Positions 47,260-58,861 of a DNA stretch of 64,000 bases are shown here, in pieces. Source of the DNA: Saccharospirillum impatiens DSM 12546. GTDB taxonomy: Bacteria; Pseudomonadota; Gammaproteobacteria; Pseudomonadales; Natronospirillaceae. The notes under the pieces were generated by a model. The model made no database searches and was not told the DNA's origin. It saw only the letters and a list, made by a program, of their open reading frames with translations. The stretch is from the NCBI RefSeq assembly GCF_000423605.1, contig NZ_AUIH01000003.1, positions 175,681 to 239,680 on the forward strand, in the 5' to 3' direction. The position numbers were made by a program, and so were the translations under genes. Position 1 is the first letter of the stretch, and the number at the start of each line of letters is the position of its first letter.

Positions 47260-48038
47260 TCCGACTCCCGCTTGAAGATGAGCAGTAAATTACGACTGCG
47301 TGACAATTCAGCCAGGGGTCTGGCCCGTATGGTCGCAAAAGGTTCGCCGGTATCGTATTCGATGGCTTGAACTTCAGCGACCGGATACCCCTCGGGGAAA
47401 CGCCCGGCAAGGCCCGACGTTATTAGCAAGTCACCGATCTGAACATCGGCCGTACTGGGGACAAATTCCATTTCCAGCACGTTCAGGTCTCCCGTTCCCA
47501 CAACAATGCTGCGCATGCCGTTGCGATTAATTTGCACCGGTACGGCGTGGTTGGCATCGGCCACCATCAACACACGTGACGTCAGTGAATTGACCTGAAT
47601 CACCTGGCCAAATAACCCCGTTGCGTCCAACACAGCCTGGCCGACATAGACTCCATCCTGAGCGCCGCGATTAATGATGACCTGATGGGTAAAAGGGTCA
47701 GGGTCGACACTGAGCATCTCGGCGGTCAGGTAGTCTGCTTCGAACCGGGGGGTCGCGTCCAACAGGCGACGCAAGCGCTCATTTTCGGCCTCAAGCACCG
47801 CCAGCCGTTGCGCTTGCTGGCGAAGCACCAGCACCTGATTGTTCAGCGACCGGTTGTCTTCGATCAATTCGTCACGTTCGGCGAATGTCCGACTCGACCA
47901 CTCGACCATATCGGTGGGCAGGCTGATTAGGGATTGTACGGGAGATACCAGATAAGACAGGGTTTGTCGCAGATAGTCGACCTGGGTGTAGCGGGCATCC
48001 AGGGCCATCAGCGCGACAGAGACCACCACAGCTACCAA
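47256..48038 (-). CDS. mreC: Rod shape-determining protein MreC (start uncertain)
   Basis: Periplasmic elongasome scaffold anchored by one N-terminal helix (VAVVVSVALMALDARY), a coiled coil (about 45-85: ERDELIEDN...LEAENERLRRLLD) and a two-domain beta core with INRGAQDGVYVGQAV and GDLLITSGLAGRFPEGYPV. The coordinates use the TTG at 48038, which has no ribosome site. The frame stays open upstream and encodes IKALFSAGPQHGYRLL, matching the conserved MreC start, just after AGGAGA; but the codons there are GTC-ATC, not a normal start. Initiation may occur at ATC (48083), giving 275 residues. Stop overlaps mreD. Confidence 0.9.
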   Translation of the reverse strand: MVAVVVSVALMALDARYTQVDYLRQTLSYLVSPVQSLISLPTDMVEWSSRTFAERDELIEDNRSLNNQVLVLRQQAQRLAVLEAENERLRRLLDATPRFEADYLTAEMLSVDPDPFTHQVIINRGAQDGVYVGQAVLDATGLFGQVIQVNSLTSRVLMVADANHAVPVQINRNGMRSIVVGTGDLNVLEMEFVPSTADVQIGDLLITSGLAGRFPEGYPVAEVQAIEYDTGEPFATIRARPLAELSRSRNLLLIFKRESE

Positions 48039-48133
48039 AAGACGATAGCCGTGTTGTGGACCGGCAGAAAACAGCGCTTTGATGACAGACTCTCCTATGA
48101 AATGCGGGTCGCACCTACCCAGAGGTAAGGCGA

Positions 48134-48168
48134 GCCTGCAGTCAAGCCGGGTTTAGACCGGCTCAGGC
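48134..48168 (-). terminator. Hairpin between mreB and mreC (attenuator-like)
   Basis: AGCCGG (48145-48150) pairs with CCGGCT (48158-48163), and outer GCCTG (48134-48138) with CAGGC (48164-48168), forming a two-part stem 13 bases after the mreB stop. No T-run follows. It could lower mreC/mreD expression relative to mreB, as is known for this operon in other bacteria. Confidence 0.4.
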
Positions 48169-48180
48169 CGCAGGTGACCA

Positions 48181-49642
<1,462 letters not shown>

Positions 49643-49930
49643 ATGAGCCTAGACCGCTCCCAGGTGGAAAATGTTGCCCAGCTGGCCCGATTACAGGTCA
49701 GCGAAGACGCCATGTCAGAAACAGTAGCCAGCCTGTCGAGCATTCTCGATCTGGCTGACCAGTTGCAGAAGATCAATACCGATGGTGTCGAGCCATTGTC
49801 CAATCCGCTCGATGCAACAGCCCGGTTGCGTGCAGATGACGTCACCGAGAGCAATCAGCGTGATGCCTATCAGTCGATTGCACCCAGTGCGACCGACGGC
49901 CTGTACCTTGTCCCCAAAGTCATAGAGTGA
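49643..49930 (+). CDS. gatC: Asp/Glu-tRNA(Asn/Gln) amidotransferase subunit C
   Basis: Small helical subunit (95 residues) that clamps GatA and GatB in the tRNA-dependent amidotransferase. It starts MSLDRSQVENVAQLARLQVSE and ends TDGLYLVPKVIE, both typical of GatC. AGGAG precedes the start by ten bases. gatA begins 12 bases after its stop. Confidence 0.96.
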   Translation: MSLDRSQVENVAQLARLQVSEDAMSETVASLSSILDLADQLQKINTDGVEPLSNPLDATARLRADDVTESNQRDAYQSIAPSATDGLYLVPKVIE

Positions 49931-49942
49931 GCCAGACCCGAC

Positions 49943-51391
49943 ATGCTAGATAAAACACTGACCCAACTGTCCGCCGGTCTGGCCCGGGGTGACTTCAGCA
50001 GCGTTGAATTGACCCAGGCTTATCTGGAGCGCATCCGGTCCCACAACGCCGACCTGAACGCCTACATTACCGTCACCGACGAGATTGCCCTGGCTCAGGC
50101 GGCCAGGGCCGACGAGCAACGCGCGGCTGGTAATGCGAATCCGCTGACCGGCCTGCCCATTGCCCACAAAGATATTTTTTGCACGGAAGGTGTGCGCACC
50201 AGCTGCGGCTCGCGCATGCTCGATAACTTCATTGCCCCTTATGAGTCCACCGTAACAGCCCGCCTGGGCAGTGCGGGTGCCGTCATGCTCGGCAAAACCA
50301 ACCTCGACGAATTTGCGATGGGTTCCTCCACTGAATCCAGCTACTACGGGCCCACCCGCAACCCCTGGAACCGGGAAACGGTGCCAGGCGGCTCTTCAGG
50401 TGGGTCTGCTACCGCTGTAGCCGCACGGTTGGCCGCAGCAGCCACAGGAACCGATACCGGCGGCTCCATTCGCCAGCCAGCGGCGTTCACCGGTATTACT
50501 GGCCTGAAACCGACCTATGGTCGGGTATCCCGCTGGGGCATGATCGCTTATGGATCCTCCCTCGATTGTGGCGGCCCCATGACTCAAACCGCCGAAGATG
50601 CAGCGCTGATGCTCAACACCATCGCCGGTTTCGACCCCAAAGATTCCACCAGCATGGATCGCCCGGTCGACGACTATAAGGCGCGCCTGAACGAGCCGCT
50701 GGCAGGCTTGCGTATTGGCCTGCCCAAAGAGTATTTCGGCGATGGTCTGAATGAAGGCATTCGTGCCGCGGTCATGGCCGCTGTCAGCGAGCTGGAAAAA
50801 CTCGGGGCCACCGTAAAAGAGATCTCCCTGCCGCGCACCGAGCTGTCGATACCGGCCTATTACATCATTGCCCCGGCCGAAGCCTCGACCAACCTGTCAC
50901 GCTACGACGGCGTTCGCTATGGCTACCGGTGTCAGGACCCGGTGGATCTCGAAGATCTGTACAAACGCAGCCGCGCCGAAGGCTTTGGCGCGGAAGTACA
51001 GCGTCGCATTCTGGTCGGCACCTATGCATTGTCGGCTGGCTACTACGATGCCTATTACAAAAAGGCCCAGCAGCTGCGTCGCCTGATCCGGGATGACTTC
51101 CAGACCGGTTTCCGGGAAGTCGATGTGATACTCGCCCCCACCACGCCCTCACCGGCCTGGACACTGGGTGAGAAAAGCAATGACCCGGTTGCCATGTATC
51201 TGGAAGACATCTATACCCTGTCGACCAACCTGGCAGGTCTGCCTGCTCTGGCCCTGCCCTGTGGCCAGGTTTCGGGACTACCGGTCGGCCTGCAGTTGAT
51301 CGGAAATTATTTCGAGGAAAGCCACCTGTTAAATATTGGCCACCAGTACCAACAGGCGACCAACTGGCACCAGCAGTCACCGGTACTCTGA
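49943..51391 (+). CDS. gatA: Asp/Glu-tRNA(Asn/Gln) amidotransferase subunit A
   Basis: Amidase-signature subunit that releases ammonia from glutamine and channels it to GatB. In this 482-residue protein the Ser-cisSer-Lys triad is complete: K76 (AHKD), S151 in the GGSSGGS loop and S175 in [11 protein letters not shown] GatCAB system implies that Gln-tRNA and/or Asn-tRNA is made by transamidation in this organism. Part of the gatC-gatA-gatB operon. Confidence 0.97.
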   Translation: MLDKTLTQLSAGLARGDFSSVELTQAYLERIRSHNADLNAYITVTDEIALAQAARADEQRAAGNANPLTGLPIAHKDIFCTEGVRTSCGSRMLDNFIAPYESTVTARLGSAGAVMLGKTNLDEFAMGSSTESSYYGPTRNPWNRETVPGGSSGGSATAVAARLAAAATGTDTGGSIRQPAAFTGITGLKPTYGRVSRWGMIAYGSSLDCGGPMTQTAEDAALMLNTIAGFDPKDSTSMDRPVDDYKARLNEPLAGLRIGLPKEYFGDGLNEGIRAAVMAAVSELEKLGATVKEISLPRTELSIPAYYIIAPAEASTNLSRYDGVRYGYRCQDPVDLEDLYKRSRAEGFGAEVQRRILVGTYALSAGYYDAYYKKAQQLRRLIRDDFQTGFREVDVILAPTTPSPAWTLGEKSNDPVAMYLEDIYTLSTNLAGLPALALPCGQVSGLPVGLQLIGNYFEESHLLNIGHQYQQATNWHQQSPVL

Positions 51392-51486
51392 GACCGGCGC
51401 ACTGACACTCGACAGACAGACAACACTCCGTTAAACGCAAGTGAGCAGCGGGCCCCAGTGCCCGCCGCCAGCAGAGGACCCAAAAC

Positions 51487-52920
51487 ATGGAATGGGAAAC
51501 CGTAATCGGGCTGGAAATACACGTTCAGCTGTCGACCCGGTCGAAAATATTTTCCGGCTCCAGCACCCAGTATGGTGCCGAGCCCAACACTCAGGCCAGC
51601 CTGGTGGACCTGGCCATGCCCGGCGCCTTACCGGTGTTCAACGAGAATGCACTGCGCAAGGCGGTGGCCTTTGGCCTGGCAATCGATGCCCACATCGGTA
51701 AACGCTCAGTGTTCGACCGCAAAAACTATTTTTACCCGGACTCACCCAAGGGCTACCAGATTACCCAGATGGATGAACCCATTGTTGGCCTGGGCGAAGT
51801 CGACATCGTGCTCGACGACGGTAGTACCCGTACCATTGGCGTCACCCGTGCTCACCTTGAAGAAGATGCCGGCAAGTCCCTGCATGAAGACTTCGAAGGC
51901 ATGACCGGTATTGACCTCAACCGGGCCGGGACACCCCTGCTGGAAATCGTCTCCGAACCGGACCTGCGCTCGGCAAAAGAAGCCGTGGCTTACCTGAAGA
52001 AGATTCACAGCATCGTCACCTACATTGGCATTTCCGATGGCAACATGGCCGAAGGCAGCTTGCGCTGTGATGCCAACGTATCCATTCGGCCGAAAGGCCA
52101 GACTGAATTCGGCACCCGGACCGAGATCAAGAACATCAACTCGTTCAAGTTTGTCGAAAAAGCGATCAACGTTGAAGTTCAGCGCCACATCGACGTCATT
52201 GAAGACGGTGGCACCATCACTCAGGAAACCCGGCTTTACGACGCAGACAAGAACGAAACCCGCAGTATGCGCTCGAAAGAGTTTGCCAATGACTACCGTT
52301 ACTTCCCGGAGCCAGACCTGTTACCGGTCGAAATCGACGACGCTTACATTCAGGATGTGCGCGACCACTTGCCCGAGTTGCCGGATGCAAAGATCGAACG
52401 GTTCAAAGCCGACTACAGCCTGTCTGACTACGACGCAACGGTACTGGCCGCCAGCCGTGCCATGGCCGACTATTTTGAAGCCGTGGTCGATGTGTCCAAA
52501 GACGCCAAACTGGCAGCCAACTGGTGCATGGGAGAACTGGCCGGCCAGTTGAACCGGTATGAGCAGGAGATTTCCGACAGCCCGGTATCCGCAGCCGACC
52601 TCGGCCTGCTGATCCAACGCATCCAGGACAACACCGTCTCCAACAAGATCGCCAAAACGGTTTTCGAAGCCATGTTTCGGGGTGAAGGCTCGGCCGACGA
52701 GATCATCGAGGCTCAGGGTTTGAAGCAAGTCAGCGATTCAGGGGCGATTGAAGCGATGATTGACGAGGTCATTGCCGCCAACCCCGGACAGGTGGCTGAT
52801 TACCGCAGTGGTAAAGACAAACTGTTCGGATTTTTTGTCGGCCAGGTCATGAAAGCCTCCAAGGGCCAGGCCAACCCGGCTCAGGTCAACGACATACTGA
52901 AAAGCAAGCTGCAAGGCTAA
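51487..52920 (+). CDS. gatB: Asp/Glu-tRNA(Asn/Gln) amidotransferase subunit B
   Basis: Kinase/transamidase subunit that activates the misacylated tRNA carboxylate and adds ammonia. The 477 residues start [24 protein letters not shown] and contain the metal-binding [13 protein letters not shown] region and [12 protein letters not shown], then the C-terminal helical and YqeY-like tail domains that hold tRNA. The spacing from gatA is 95 bases, unusually wide for this operon. A 30-bp perfect palindrome follows the stop. Confidence 0.97.
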   Translation: MEWETVIGLEIHVQLSTRSKIFSGSSTQYGAEPNTQASLVDLAMPGALPVFNENALRKAVAFGLAIDAHIGKRSVFDRKNYFYPDSPKGYQITQMDEPIVGLGEVDIVLDDGSTRTIGVTRAHLEEDAGKSLHEDFEGMTGIDLNRAGTPLLEIVSEPDLRSAKEAVAYLKKIHSIVTYIGISDGNMAEGSLRCDANVSIRPKGQTEFGTRTEIKNINSFKFVEKAINVEVQRHIDVIEDGGTITQETRLYDADKNETRSMRSKEFANDYRYFPEPDLLPVEIDDAYIQDVRDHLPELPDAKIERFKADYSLSDYDATVLAASRAMADYFEAVVDVSKDAKLAANWCMGELAGQLNRYEQEISDSPVSAADLGLLIQRIQDNTVSNKIAKTVFEAMFRGEGSADEIIEAQGLKQVSDSGAIEAMIDEVIAANPGQVADYRSGKDKLFGFFVGQVMKASKGQANPAQVNDILKSKLQG

Positions 52921-52929
52921 GCTGTCAAA

Positions 52930-52959
52930 GCCTGATCACCCTGGCCAGGGTGATCAGGC
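52930..52959. repeat. 30-bp perfect palindrome downstream of gatB
   Basis: The sequence is fully self-complementary: left arm GCCTGATCACCCTGG (52930-52944) and right arm CCAGGGTGATCAGGC (52945-52959), with no loop. It begins nine bases after the gatB stop. As RNA it folds into a very stable hairpin but lacks a T-run, so factor-assisted termination, 3'-end protection or a protein-binding site are all possible. Confidence 0.7.
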
Positions 52960-53009
52960 GTACCTCGCCTCCTGCCCCCGGTTCGATTCATTTAAGCCCC
53001 CACCGCACT

Positions 53010-53035
53010 TAACACTTTGGCCATGTGGCCGATAC
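53010..53035 (+). promoter_or_regulatory. Candidate sigma-28 promoter for chemoreceptor
   Basis: TAAC (53010-53013), 14 bases, then GCCGATAC (53028-53035), against the flagellar consensus TAAA-N15-GCCGATAA. Position about 135 bases upstream of the chemoreceptor start suits flagellar regulon control. Confidence 0.4.
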
Positions 53036-53075
53036 GATAATTAGCCGGGTCACCCAAATTGTCACAGAACAATAA

Positions 53076-53104
53076 CTGACCGATCGATCAAATACCGGCA
53101 TAAT
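53076..53104 (+). promoter_or_regulatory. Candidate sigma-70 promoter for chemoreceptor
   Basis: CTGACC (53076-53081) and CATAAT (53099-53104) are separated by exactly 17 bases and match the consensus at four and five positions. It would give a leader of about 55 bases before the start codon at 53168. Confidence 0.45.
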
Positions 53105-53167
53105 CACAGGTCTCACTCAAACAACAGTGCCCGGCCCCAACTGGCCCGGCGGTTTTGGATCCAGACT

Positions 53168-55171
53168 ATGAAGCTGTCCCTGATTGCCCGGGTTATCGCC
53201 GGTTTTACCACCTTACTGATTTTGTTCTCGATGATTACGCTCTATTCGCTGGTCGTCGAAAACCGCCTGGCCGGGCAATTGGAACTGACCTCCGGCCAAC
53301 TGGGGCCCCTGCTGGATGATACCAACCGCCTGCGCAACACCCTTCAAGAGGCCAACCGCGCTGTCATACTGCACGCCAATGCTGACGGTGCCGAGCGCCG
53401 ATCCATGTTGGAAAGCCAATTCACTAACGCGCGATCCGGCTACGACAGCCTGTTTCAAAGCCTGATACAACGGCTTGAAGCCTACCCGGACCTCAGCGGT
53501 CAACTCGCCGCCAGCCAGGCATTGGCAGATGACCTCTTCGTAACCGGTAACGATCACCTGGCACTGCAGAACCAGCGGGTTCAAACCCGCAGGAACGCGC
53601 TTGAGCAAGCCCAGCAATTTGATGACGAGTGGATCTTTTTCGCCGGCGATCTGAATGCCATTGGCTCCAGGGCTGCCGCTCAGGGGGATTCCGGCCTGCA
53701 ATGGGAAATCGACTATATCATCGCTCAGGCAGAAGGCGCCCAGGCCTATTTACAACGGGCGCTGGCGATCAACTCCTCAGAAAGGATGGGTCAGATTGAA
53801 TCCCAGCTGAACACCACTCTGGAACAACTGAATGCCAAGGCTGACGCGATCGAAACGAATTTCACTCAGTACGCCAGTGACACGAACGACTACATTGATC
53901 TGCTGCGTACCGCCATTGGTGGTGAAGCCGGGCTGTTTCAAAGCCATAAACGGTACGTTGAGCTGAATGATCGCAGCACTGCAGTGCTGGACACACTGAA
54001 CAACACCATGGATGCCAACCTCGCTGCGCTGGATAACCTGGTCGGCGCAACCCGCAGCTTGTCAGCACAAGCGACCCGGGAAGGAAACGCCATGGCCAGC
54101 CGGGCGATAGCCATTACACTGGGCTTGCTGGTTATCGCTCTGATCATTTCGGTATTCATCGGGTTTTCCATTGTTCGCTCCATACGCAAACCCATGGCCG
54201 AGACACTGACGGTTCTCGACCAGTTAGCTCAGGGTGAGCTTGGCGAGCGCATCAGACACACCTCAACCGATGAAATAGGACAAATAGCCGGCAACGTCAA
54301 TGCCCTGGCAGACCGGCTAAGCGATGTGATTCGCGACATCCGGACATCGTCAGAGCAGGTTGCCGAGCTGTCGGCCAGTACCTCGGAAGTCAGCGCAACC
54401 ACTCGAACCAGCGTTGAACAACAGCAAGAGCAGACCCACTCCGTAGCTACCGCCATAACCGAAATGGAAAGCGCTATTCAGGAAGTCGCCGCCAATGCGG
54501 AACGCTCGCGGTCCGAAGTCTCTGAAGTGACTGAATCGGCCGAGCAGAACATGGCCAGCATGCAGCAGAACATCGATTCCGCCCGGCAATTAAACGACTC
54601 TCAGGCACACGCCAAAACCGTCATTGAGACCCTGCGAGATGAAAGCCAGCAGATTGGCACCATTCTCGATGTCATCCAGGCCATAGCCGAGCAAACCAAC
54701 CTGCTGGCGCTGAATGCGGCCATTGAAGCAGCACGTGCTGGCGAGCAGGGCCGGGGTTTCGCCGTCGTCGCCGACGAAGTGAGGACTCTGGCGAACCGGT
54801 CACAGCAGTCTGCCAACGACATTCGCGTGATGATCGACCGGCTGCAGCAGCAATCCGAGCAAGCGGTCGCCATCGTGTCGAGCAACCAGTCGCTGGCGCA
54901 AGCCTCGGCCAGTCAGTCTCAGCAAACCGGCGATTCTCTGGCCGCCATGGTGAAACGACTGGCGGATATTAACGACATGAGCCAGTCGATCGCCACCGCG
55001 TCGGAAGAACAAAGTGCCGTGGCCCGGGAGGTCACGGAAAATGTTGTGCATATTTCAGATATGGCAGAATCCCTGGCAGAGACAGCCCGCCAAGCCGCGG
55101 ACAACAGCCAGCAACTGCGCGAACTGGCTCGTCACCAAACGGCACTGGTCGGTCGGTTTCATCTGTCTTGA
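53168..55171 (+). CDS. Methyl-accepting chemotaxis protein with long helical sensor
   Basis: 667 residues: TM1 (about 8-30), an all-helical periplasmic sensor of about 275 residues (35-310), TM2 (about 312-336), HAMP (about 337-390) and a signalling domain with the tip [23 protein letters not shown] split near 515-535. The sensor is about twice the length of a four-helix bundle, like the bimodular helical (HBM-type) domains that bind organic acids, but I cannot name the ligand. No CheB/CheR pentapeptide. Candidate sigma-70 and sigma-28 promoters precede it. Confidence 0.92.
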   Translation: MKLSLIARVIAGFTTLLILFSMITLYSLVVENRLAGQLELTSGQLGPLLDDTNRLRNTLQEANRAVILHANADGAERRSMLESQFTNARSGYDSLFQSLIQRLEAYPDLSGQLAASQALADDLFVTGNDHLALQNQRVQTRRNALEQAQQFDDEWIFFAGDLNAIGSRAAAQGDSGLQWEIDYIIAQAEGAQAYLQRALAINSSERMGQIESQLNTTLEQLNAKADAIETNFTQYASDTNDYIDLLRTAIGGEAGLFQSHKRYVELNDRSTAVLDTLNNTMDANLAALDNLVGATRSLSAQATREGNAMASRAIAITLGLLVIALIISVFIGFSIVRSIRKPMAETLTVLDQLAQGELGERIRHTSTDEIGQIAGNVNALADRLSDVIRDIRTSSEQVAELSASTSEVSATTRTSVEQQQEQTHSVATAITEMESAIQEVAANAERSRSEVSEVTESAEQNMASMQQNIDSARQLNDSQAHAKTVIETLRDESQQIGTILDVIQAIAEQTNLLALNAAIEAARAGEQGRGFAVVADEVRTLANRSQQSANDIRVMIDRLQQQSEQAVAIVSSNQSLAQASASQSQQTGDSLAAMVKRLADINDMSQSIATASEEQSAVAREVTENVVHISDMAESLAETARQAADNSQQLRELARHQTALVGRFHLS

Positions 55172-55260
55172 CCCTATGCACCGGTAGCCAGCATCGGCGC
55201 TACTGAACCGAAGCGAGGGCGACCTGCGTATCATCAGGCCACGTGTTACAGGAATACTGC

Positions 55261-56286
55261 ATGCAACTGACGTCACTCCCGGCTCGTTCTCCCGTCCATA
55301 CTCTGGCAGCCGCTGTCATCGTATTGCTGGTGTCATCACCGGCTCATGCCGTTGACATGGAATCGCTCAGAGCCGGCTTGCAAGCCGGCACCCGGCCACT
55401 CTCCACCCTGAAAACCATTCACATCGCCCATCGGGGCGAGGTGATCTGGGCCGAAGCCTACAACGGGGCTAGCCTTTCCGCGTCAACCAACATCAAGTCG
55501 GCGTCTAAAACACTGGTGGCTACTCTGGTGGGCATAGCAATCGACAAAGGTCTGCTCGACGGTGTCGATCAGCCCATTGCCCCCTTGCTGCGAGATCAGC
55601 TTCCGGACGATCCGGATCCGCGCCTGAGCGAGATTACCATTGGGCACCTGTTGTCCATGCAAGCAGGACTGGAACGCACTTCCGGGCGCAACTACGGAGC
55701 CTGGGTGGTCAGCGACAACTGGGTTCGCAATGCTCTCGCCCGCCCCTTTGTCGAAGAGCCCGGCGGTGACATGCAGTATTCAACCGGCAGTACGCACTTG
55801 TTGTCCGCCATTCTGATGCGCGAGTCAGGAGAGTCCACACACGTCCTGGCTAACCGCTGGTTGGCGCCCGCCGGCGTTCGTGTAGACAGCTGGTTAAAGG
55901 ACCCTCAGGGCATTCCCATGGGTGGCAACCAGGTCGGGATGACGCCCGAATCCCTGCTCGCGCTGGGTGAACTCTATCGCCGGGACGGCCAGACCGCCAA
56001 TGGCGACCAACTCTTGTCCCAGGATTGGATCGACGCCAGTTGGGAGAGACGCACCCAATCGAGATTTCATCGCGGCGGCTACGGCTATGGCTGGTTTATC
56101 CAGTCGTTTTCCGGCGTTGACGGCTACTATGGCTGGGGTTATGGCGGCCAGATGATTTACGTATTGCCTGAATTGGAGCTGACCATCGCCATCACCTCCG
56201 AAGAGAATGAACCGTCCGGTCGCAGCGGTTATCGCGATCGCCTGCATCGACTGGTCAGTCAGCATATAGTGCCTGCAGTCCGGTAG
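55261..56286 (+). CDS. Exported serine hydrolase, class C beta-lactamase family
   Basis: 341 residues with a Sec signal peptide (cleavage after SSPAHA, about 30). The penicillin-binding-protein/class C fold shows the nucleophile motif S80-A-S-K83, a tyrosine motif in MQYSTGS (about 175-181) and, in place of the KTG box, GWGYGGQMIYV near 290-300. Such proteins are esterases, carboxypeptidases or 6-aminohexanoate-dimer-hydrolase-like enzymes; true beta-lactamase activity is unlikely to be assumed. ATG 55261 follows AGGAA; a GTG at 55243 is less likely. It sits between two chemoreceptor genes and is followed by a bidirectional terminator. Confidence 0.85.
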   Translation: MQLTSLPARSPVHTLAAAVIVLLVSSPAHAVDMESLRAGLQAGTRPLSTLKTIHIAHRGEVIWAEAYNGASLSASTNIKSASKTLVATLVGIAIDKGLLDGVDQPIAPLLRDQLPDDPDPRLSEITIGHLLSMQAGLERTSGRNYGAWVVSDNWVRNALARPFVEEPGGDMQYSTGSTHLLSAILMRESGESTHVLANRWLAPAGVRVDSWLKDPQGIPMGGNQVGMTPESLLALGELYRRDGQTANGDQLLSQDWIDASWERRTQSRFHRGGYGYGWFIQSFSGVDGYYGWGYGGQMIYVLPELELTIAITSEENEPSGRSGYRDRLHRLVSQHIVPAVR

Positions 56287-56323
56287 CCGCAGCGATATCA
56301 CCCTCGTCAACGTTGCCATCAAC

Positions 56324-56358
56324 AAAAAAGCGACTGTCCAAATGGATCAGTCGCTTTT
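56324..56358. terminator. Bidirectional intrinsic terminator
   Basis: A6 (56324-56329), stem GCGACTG (56330-56336) with CAGTCGC (56348-56354), extended by TCC/GGA with a one-base bulge, then T4. It serves the converging hydrolase and chemoreceptor genes. Confidence 0.85.
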
Positions 56359-56394
56359 ATTCATACACATGCCTTTTATCAATACCGCTGCATT

Positions 56395-58071
56395 TTACCG
56401 CTTGCGGTTATCATGCGGCACCTGGAACACTTCAACTTCACCTTCCAGCTCCGTCGCCAAACCGCTCAGTATCGTCACCGCATTCTGGTTTGCCTGCAGT
56501 GCCAGAATCGACTTGGCGGACGACTCACTGACGCCTTCCATCGAGGCGACAAGCTCATTAATGTCACCAACCTGCACTCGAATCACCTCAACAATCTGAC
56601 GCACTTTTTTCAGTGAATCATTGGCCTGATTATCAATGGCCGTGAGCACTTCATTGGACGACTCACTCAGGTTCAGACCGTTCTCAATCTGAGGCAATGT
56701 AGACTCCATTGCGCTCACTGAGGCCTGAGTTTCCTTACGGATCTGGCCGAGCATGGATTCTATCTGCCCGGTGGCGTCGCCGGTGCGCTGTGCCAGAGTG
56801 CGCACCTCATCTGCTACGACTGCAAAGCCCCGGCCTGACTCACCGGCACGGGCCGCTTCAATGGCCGCATTCAGTGCCAGCAGATTCGTCTGTTCGGAAA
56901 TGCCGTTGATCACCCCGGCAATATTCGCAATCTCTCCAGTGCGTGCCTCGAGCTGGCGAATCTGGTCGACGGCGGCATGAACCACGTCCGACACCTTGCG
57001 AATCTCGACGGCCGTTTCAGCAATCAGCCGGCGGCCGGCTTCGGACTGCTCCACCGTTTGCGATGAGTTTTCTTCGGTATCTTCCAGCAATTCAGCGGTA
57101 TGCAGCACGCTCTGGCGCATGGTTTCCAGTCGATTTCCGGCATCGGTGGTCGATTCGCCCTGCTGTTCAGCCATCGACAGAGCATCCCGGGACTCGCGGG
57201 ACAACACAACCGCCTCTTTACCCAGTTGCTTCGAGGCATCAACAATGTTGGTCACCACTTCGCCCAGTCGGTCCTGCATCAATTGCACCGAATGCAACAC
57301 ACTGCCCTCCGGTGATTTGCGGATCGACTGGCTCAGATCGCCTTCCTGCACCCTTGCCAGGATGTCGGCCACTTCACGGGGCTCTCCACCCAGAGACACT
57401 CTGAGGCTGCGCTCGATCAATACCGCCAGAACAATACCAAACACAATGGCCAGGGCCGTCAATAACAGCATAAAGGCCGTAAAACCGGCGGCACCCTCGC
57501 GAATATCGTCTGTGATAGCCTGACTCTGCGCTTCCTGATAATCGATGAACGCATTGATCGAGGCCAGCCAGTCAATAAACGCCGGCTTGGCTTCGGCCAG
57601 CATCAGGCGCTCTGCCGCTTCACGTTGCCCTGCCTGACGCAGCCCGATCACCTCCTCGATCAGTGGTTCAGTGCGTTGTTCCACTGCCTGAATGCGAGAC
57701 AGTAACTGGCGCTCACTGGCTGAAACATTCTGTCCACTATTGAGCAACCGATTCAGCGGTCCGGCACTGTCCTGATAAAAACCTTCCAACCGTTCAATAA
57801 TAGCGATTTCTTCATTCAGTGCAGCGGTATTCGGTGCAAGCACCACATCGCGAATGGCAATGGCCCGATCGTGCACGCTGCCCCGAAAATTAATGGCGTA
57901 GCGCTGCTTCACTGAGTTCTGGTCAGTAATGGCAGTCAGCCCCTGATCAATGGTTTGAACGTTGCGCACACCGATCATGGTGATCGCCAGCATCACCGCC
58001 AGCACCAACCCAAACCCTATGACCAAACGCCTTCGAACTGACATCTGGGAGAACAGCTTAATCAATCCCAT
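56395..58071 (-). CDS. Methyl-accepting chemotaxis protein with 4HB sensor
   Basis: 558 residues: TM1 (about 12-34), a four-helix-bundle periplasmic domain (about 36-195), TM2 (about 200-222), HAMP (about 222-275), and a signalling domain with the tip [18 protein letters not shown]. The C-terminus HDNRKR is basic and lacks the CheR-binding pentapeptide. Small molecules such as amino or organic acids are common ligands, but nothing specific is visible. The start codon follows a T7 run on the + strand (A-run on its own) with GAGGG farther upstream. Confidence 0.92.
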   Translation of the reverse strand: MGLIKLFSQMSVRRRLVIGFGLVLAVMLAITMIGVRNVQTIDQGLTAITDQNSVKQRYAINFRGSVHDRAIAIRDVVLAPNTAALNEEIAIIERLEGFYQDSAGPLNRLLNSGQNVSASERQLLSRIQAVEQRTEPLIEEVIGLRQAGQREAAERLMLAEAKPAFIDWLASINAFIDYQEAQSQAITDDIREGAAGFTAFMLLLTALAIVFGIVLAVLIERSLRVSLGGEPREVADILARVQEGDLSQSIRKSPEGSVLHSVQLMQDRLGEVVTNIVDASKQLGKEAVVLSRESRDALSMAEQQGESTTDAGNRLETMRQSVLHTAELLEDTEENSSQTVEQSEAGRRLIAETAVEIRKVSDVVHAAVDQIRQLEARTGEIANIAGVINGISEQTNLLALNAAIEAARAGESGRGFAVVADEVRTLAQRTGDATGQIESMLGQIRKETQASVSAMESTLPQIENGLNLSESSNEVLTAIDNQANDSLKKVRQIVEVIRVQVGDINELVASMEGVSESSAKSILALQANQNAVTILSGLATELEGEVEVFQVPHDNRKR

Positions 58072-58288
58072 TTTTTTACACCCTCACGGTTTACATGCTT
58101 TTTTGACTGCAACGACGAAAAACCGTGACAATCAATTGACTTTTTTATCGATCCACAAAAGTTCGACAAAGACTAAGACACTCTTACGAACCTGATCCAG
58201 TTCCCGACCACTCCCGGATCAATAAAAATGTGAACGTCTTTTATCCTGACTCTGGACATCAGGCACCTGGCAGTCCTGCACGGGATTG

Positions 58289-58317
58289 CTGGCAATTAAT
58301 CACAGGCCGGCGATAAT
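58289..58317 (+). promoter_or_regulatory. Candidate sigma-70 promoter for tandem OMP genes
   Basis: CTGGCA (58289-58294, four of six) and GATAAT (58312-58317, five of six) with a 17-base spacer, 32 bases before the start codon. The rest of 58072-58348 holds the leader of the divergent chemoreceptor and no gene. Confidence 0.5.
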
Positions 58318-58348
58318 CCCCGTCTTACGTTCAAAGGAGTGAAATACG

Positions 58349-58852
58349 ATGTTCCAACCCATCATTAAAAGCTGGCTTCTGGCCGCGACACTGTTGTCCC
58401 CGGGCATGGTGCTGGCCGAACCGAACTGGAAAGTCCGCATCGATCCGTTACTGGCCGTCGCTGACTTCCCCAACCTCGAAATCGACAGAGCAATCAGCCC
58501 CACGGTGTCACTCGGAGCCGGTATCTGGCATCACGATGGCGACTGGTTTTCCTATGAGCGCACCACCTCGCTGGGGGTGCGACTCGACTGGTTTGACCGG
58601 GGCGTATTTACACCCGGCTGGCACAGCAACGTCATCACCCGGGCCGATTTCAACGACAACGGCATTGCCCGCCTGCGACTAAAGGGCACCCAGACCTACC
58701 AGTGGGTGTGGTCCGACTTTCTGTTTAATACTGGCATTGGCCTCCAGTTCGTCGCTGACACCGACAACTCGGCAACCAGCAGCGACAATGGTTTCGGCTC
58801 CGATGGCTGGGTTTACCCGGCCTGGGAACTGTCTATTGGCCGCGCCTTTTAA
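58349..58852 (+). CDS. Small outer-membrane beta-barrel-like protein, copy 1
   Basis: 167 residues with a signal peptide (MVLAEPNW cleavage near 23) and alternating aromatic strands ending in a terminal phenylalanine (SIGRAF), typical of a small eight-strand outer-membrane barrel. AAGGAG lies nine bases upstream. It shares the pattern IR-x-PL followed by F-x-NLEID and a later SLG with the next gene, so the two are paralogues, probably in one operon. I recognise no named family. Confidence 0.75.
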   Translation: MFQPIIKSWLLAATLLSPGMVLAEPNWKVRIDPLLAVADFPNLEIDRAISPTVSLGAGIWHHDGDWFSYERTTSLGVRLDWFDRGVFTPGWHSNVITRADFNDNGIARLRLKGTQTYQWVWSDFLFNTGIGLQFVADTDNSATSSDNGFGSDGWVYPAWELSIGRAF

Positions 58853-58861
58853 GGAGTTTTT

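Noticed and set aside
46460..47410. 316-codon - strand frame
   Set aside because: Runs through maf, mreD and mreC in another frame; those three genes are certain.
55261..56286. Antibiotic-resistance beta-lactamase
   Set aside because: The SxxK motif is present but the KTG box is replaced by a YGGQ-type segment and there is no AmpR-like neighbour; a general serine hydrolase is the safer reading.
58309..58316. GGCGATAA as a sigma-28 -10 before the outer-membrane protein gene
   Set aside because: One mismatch to the -10 but no TAAA-like element at the required distance; a sigma-70 pair with 17-base spacing fits better.
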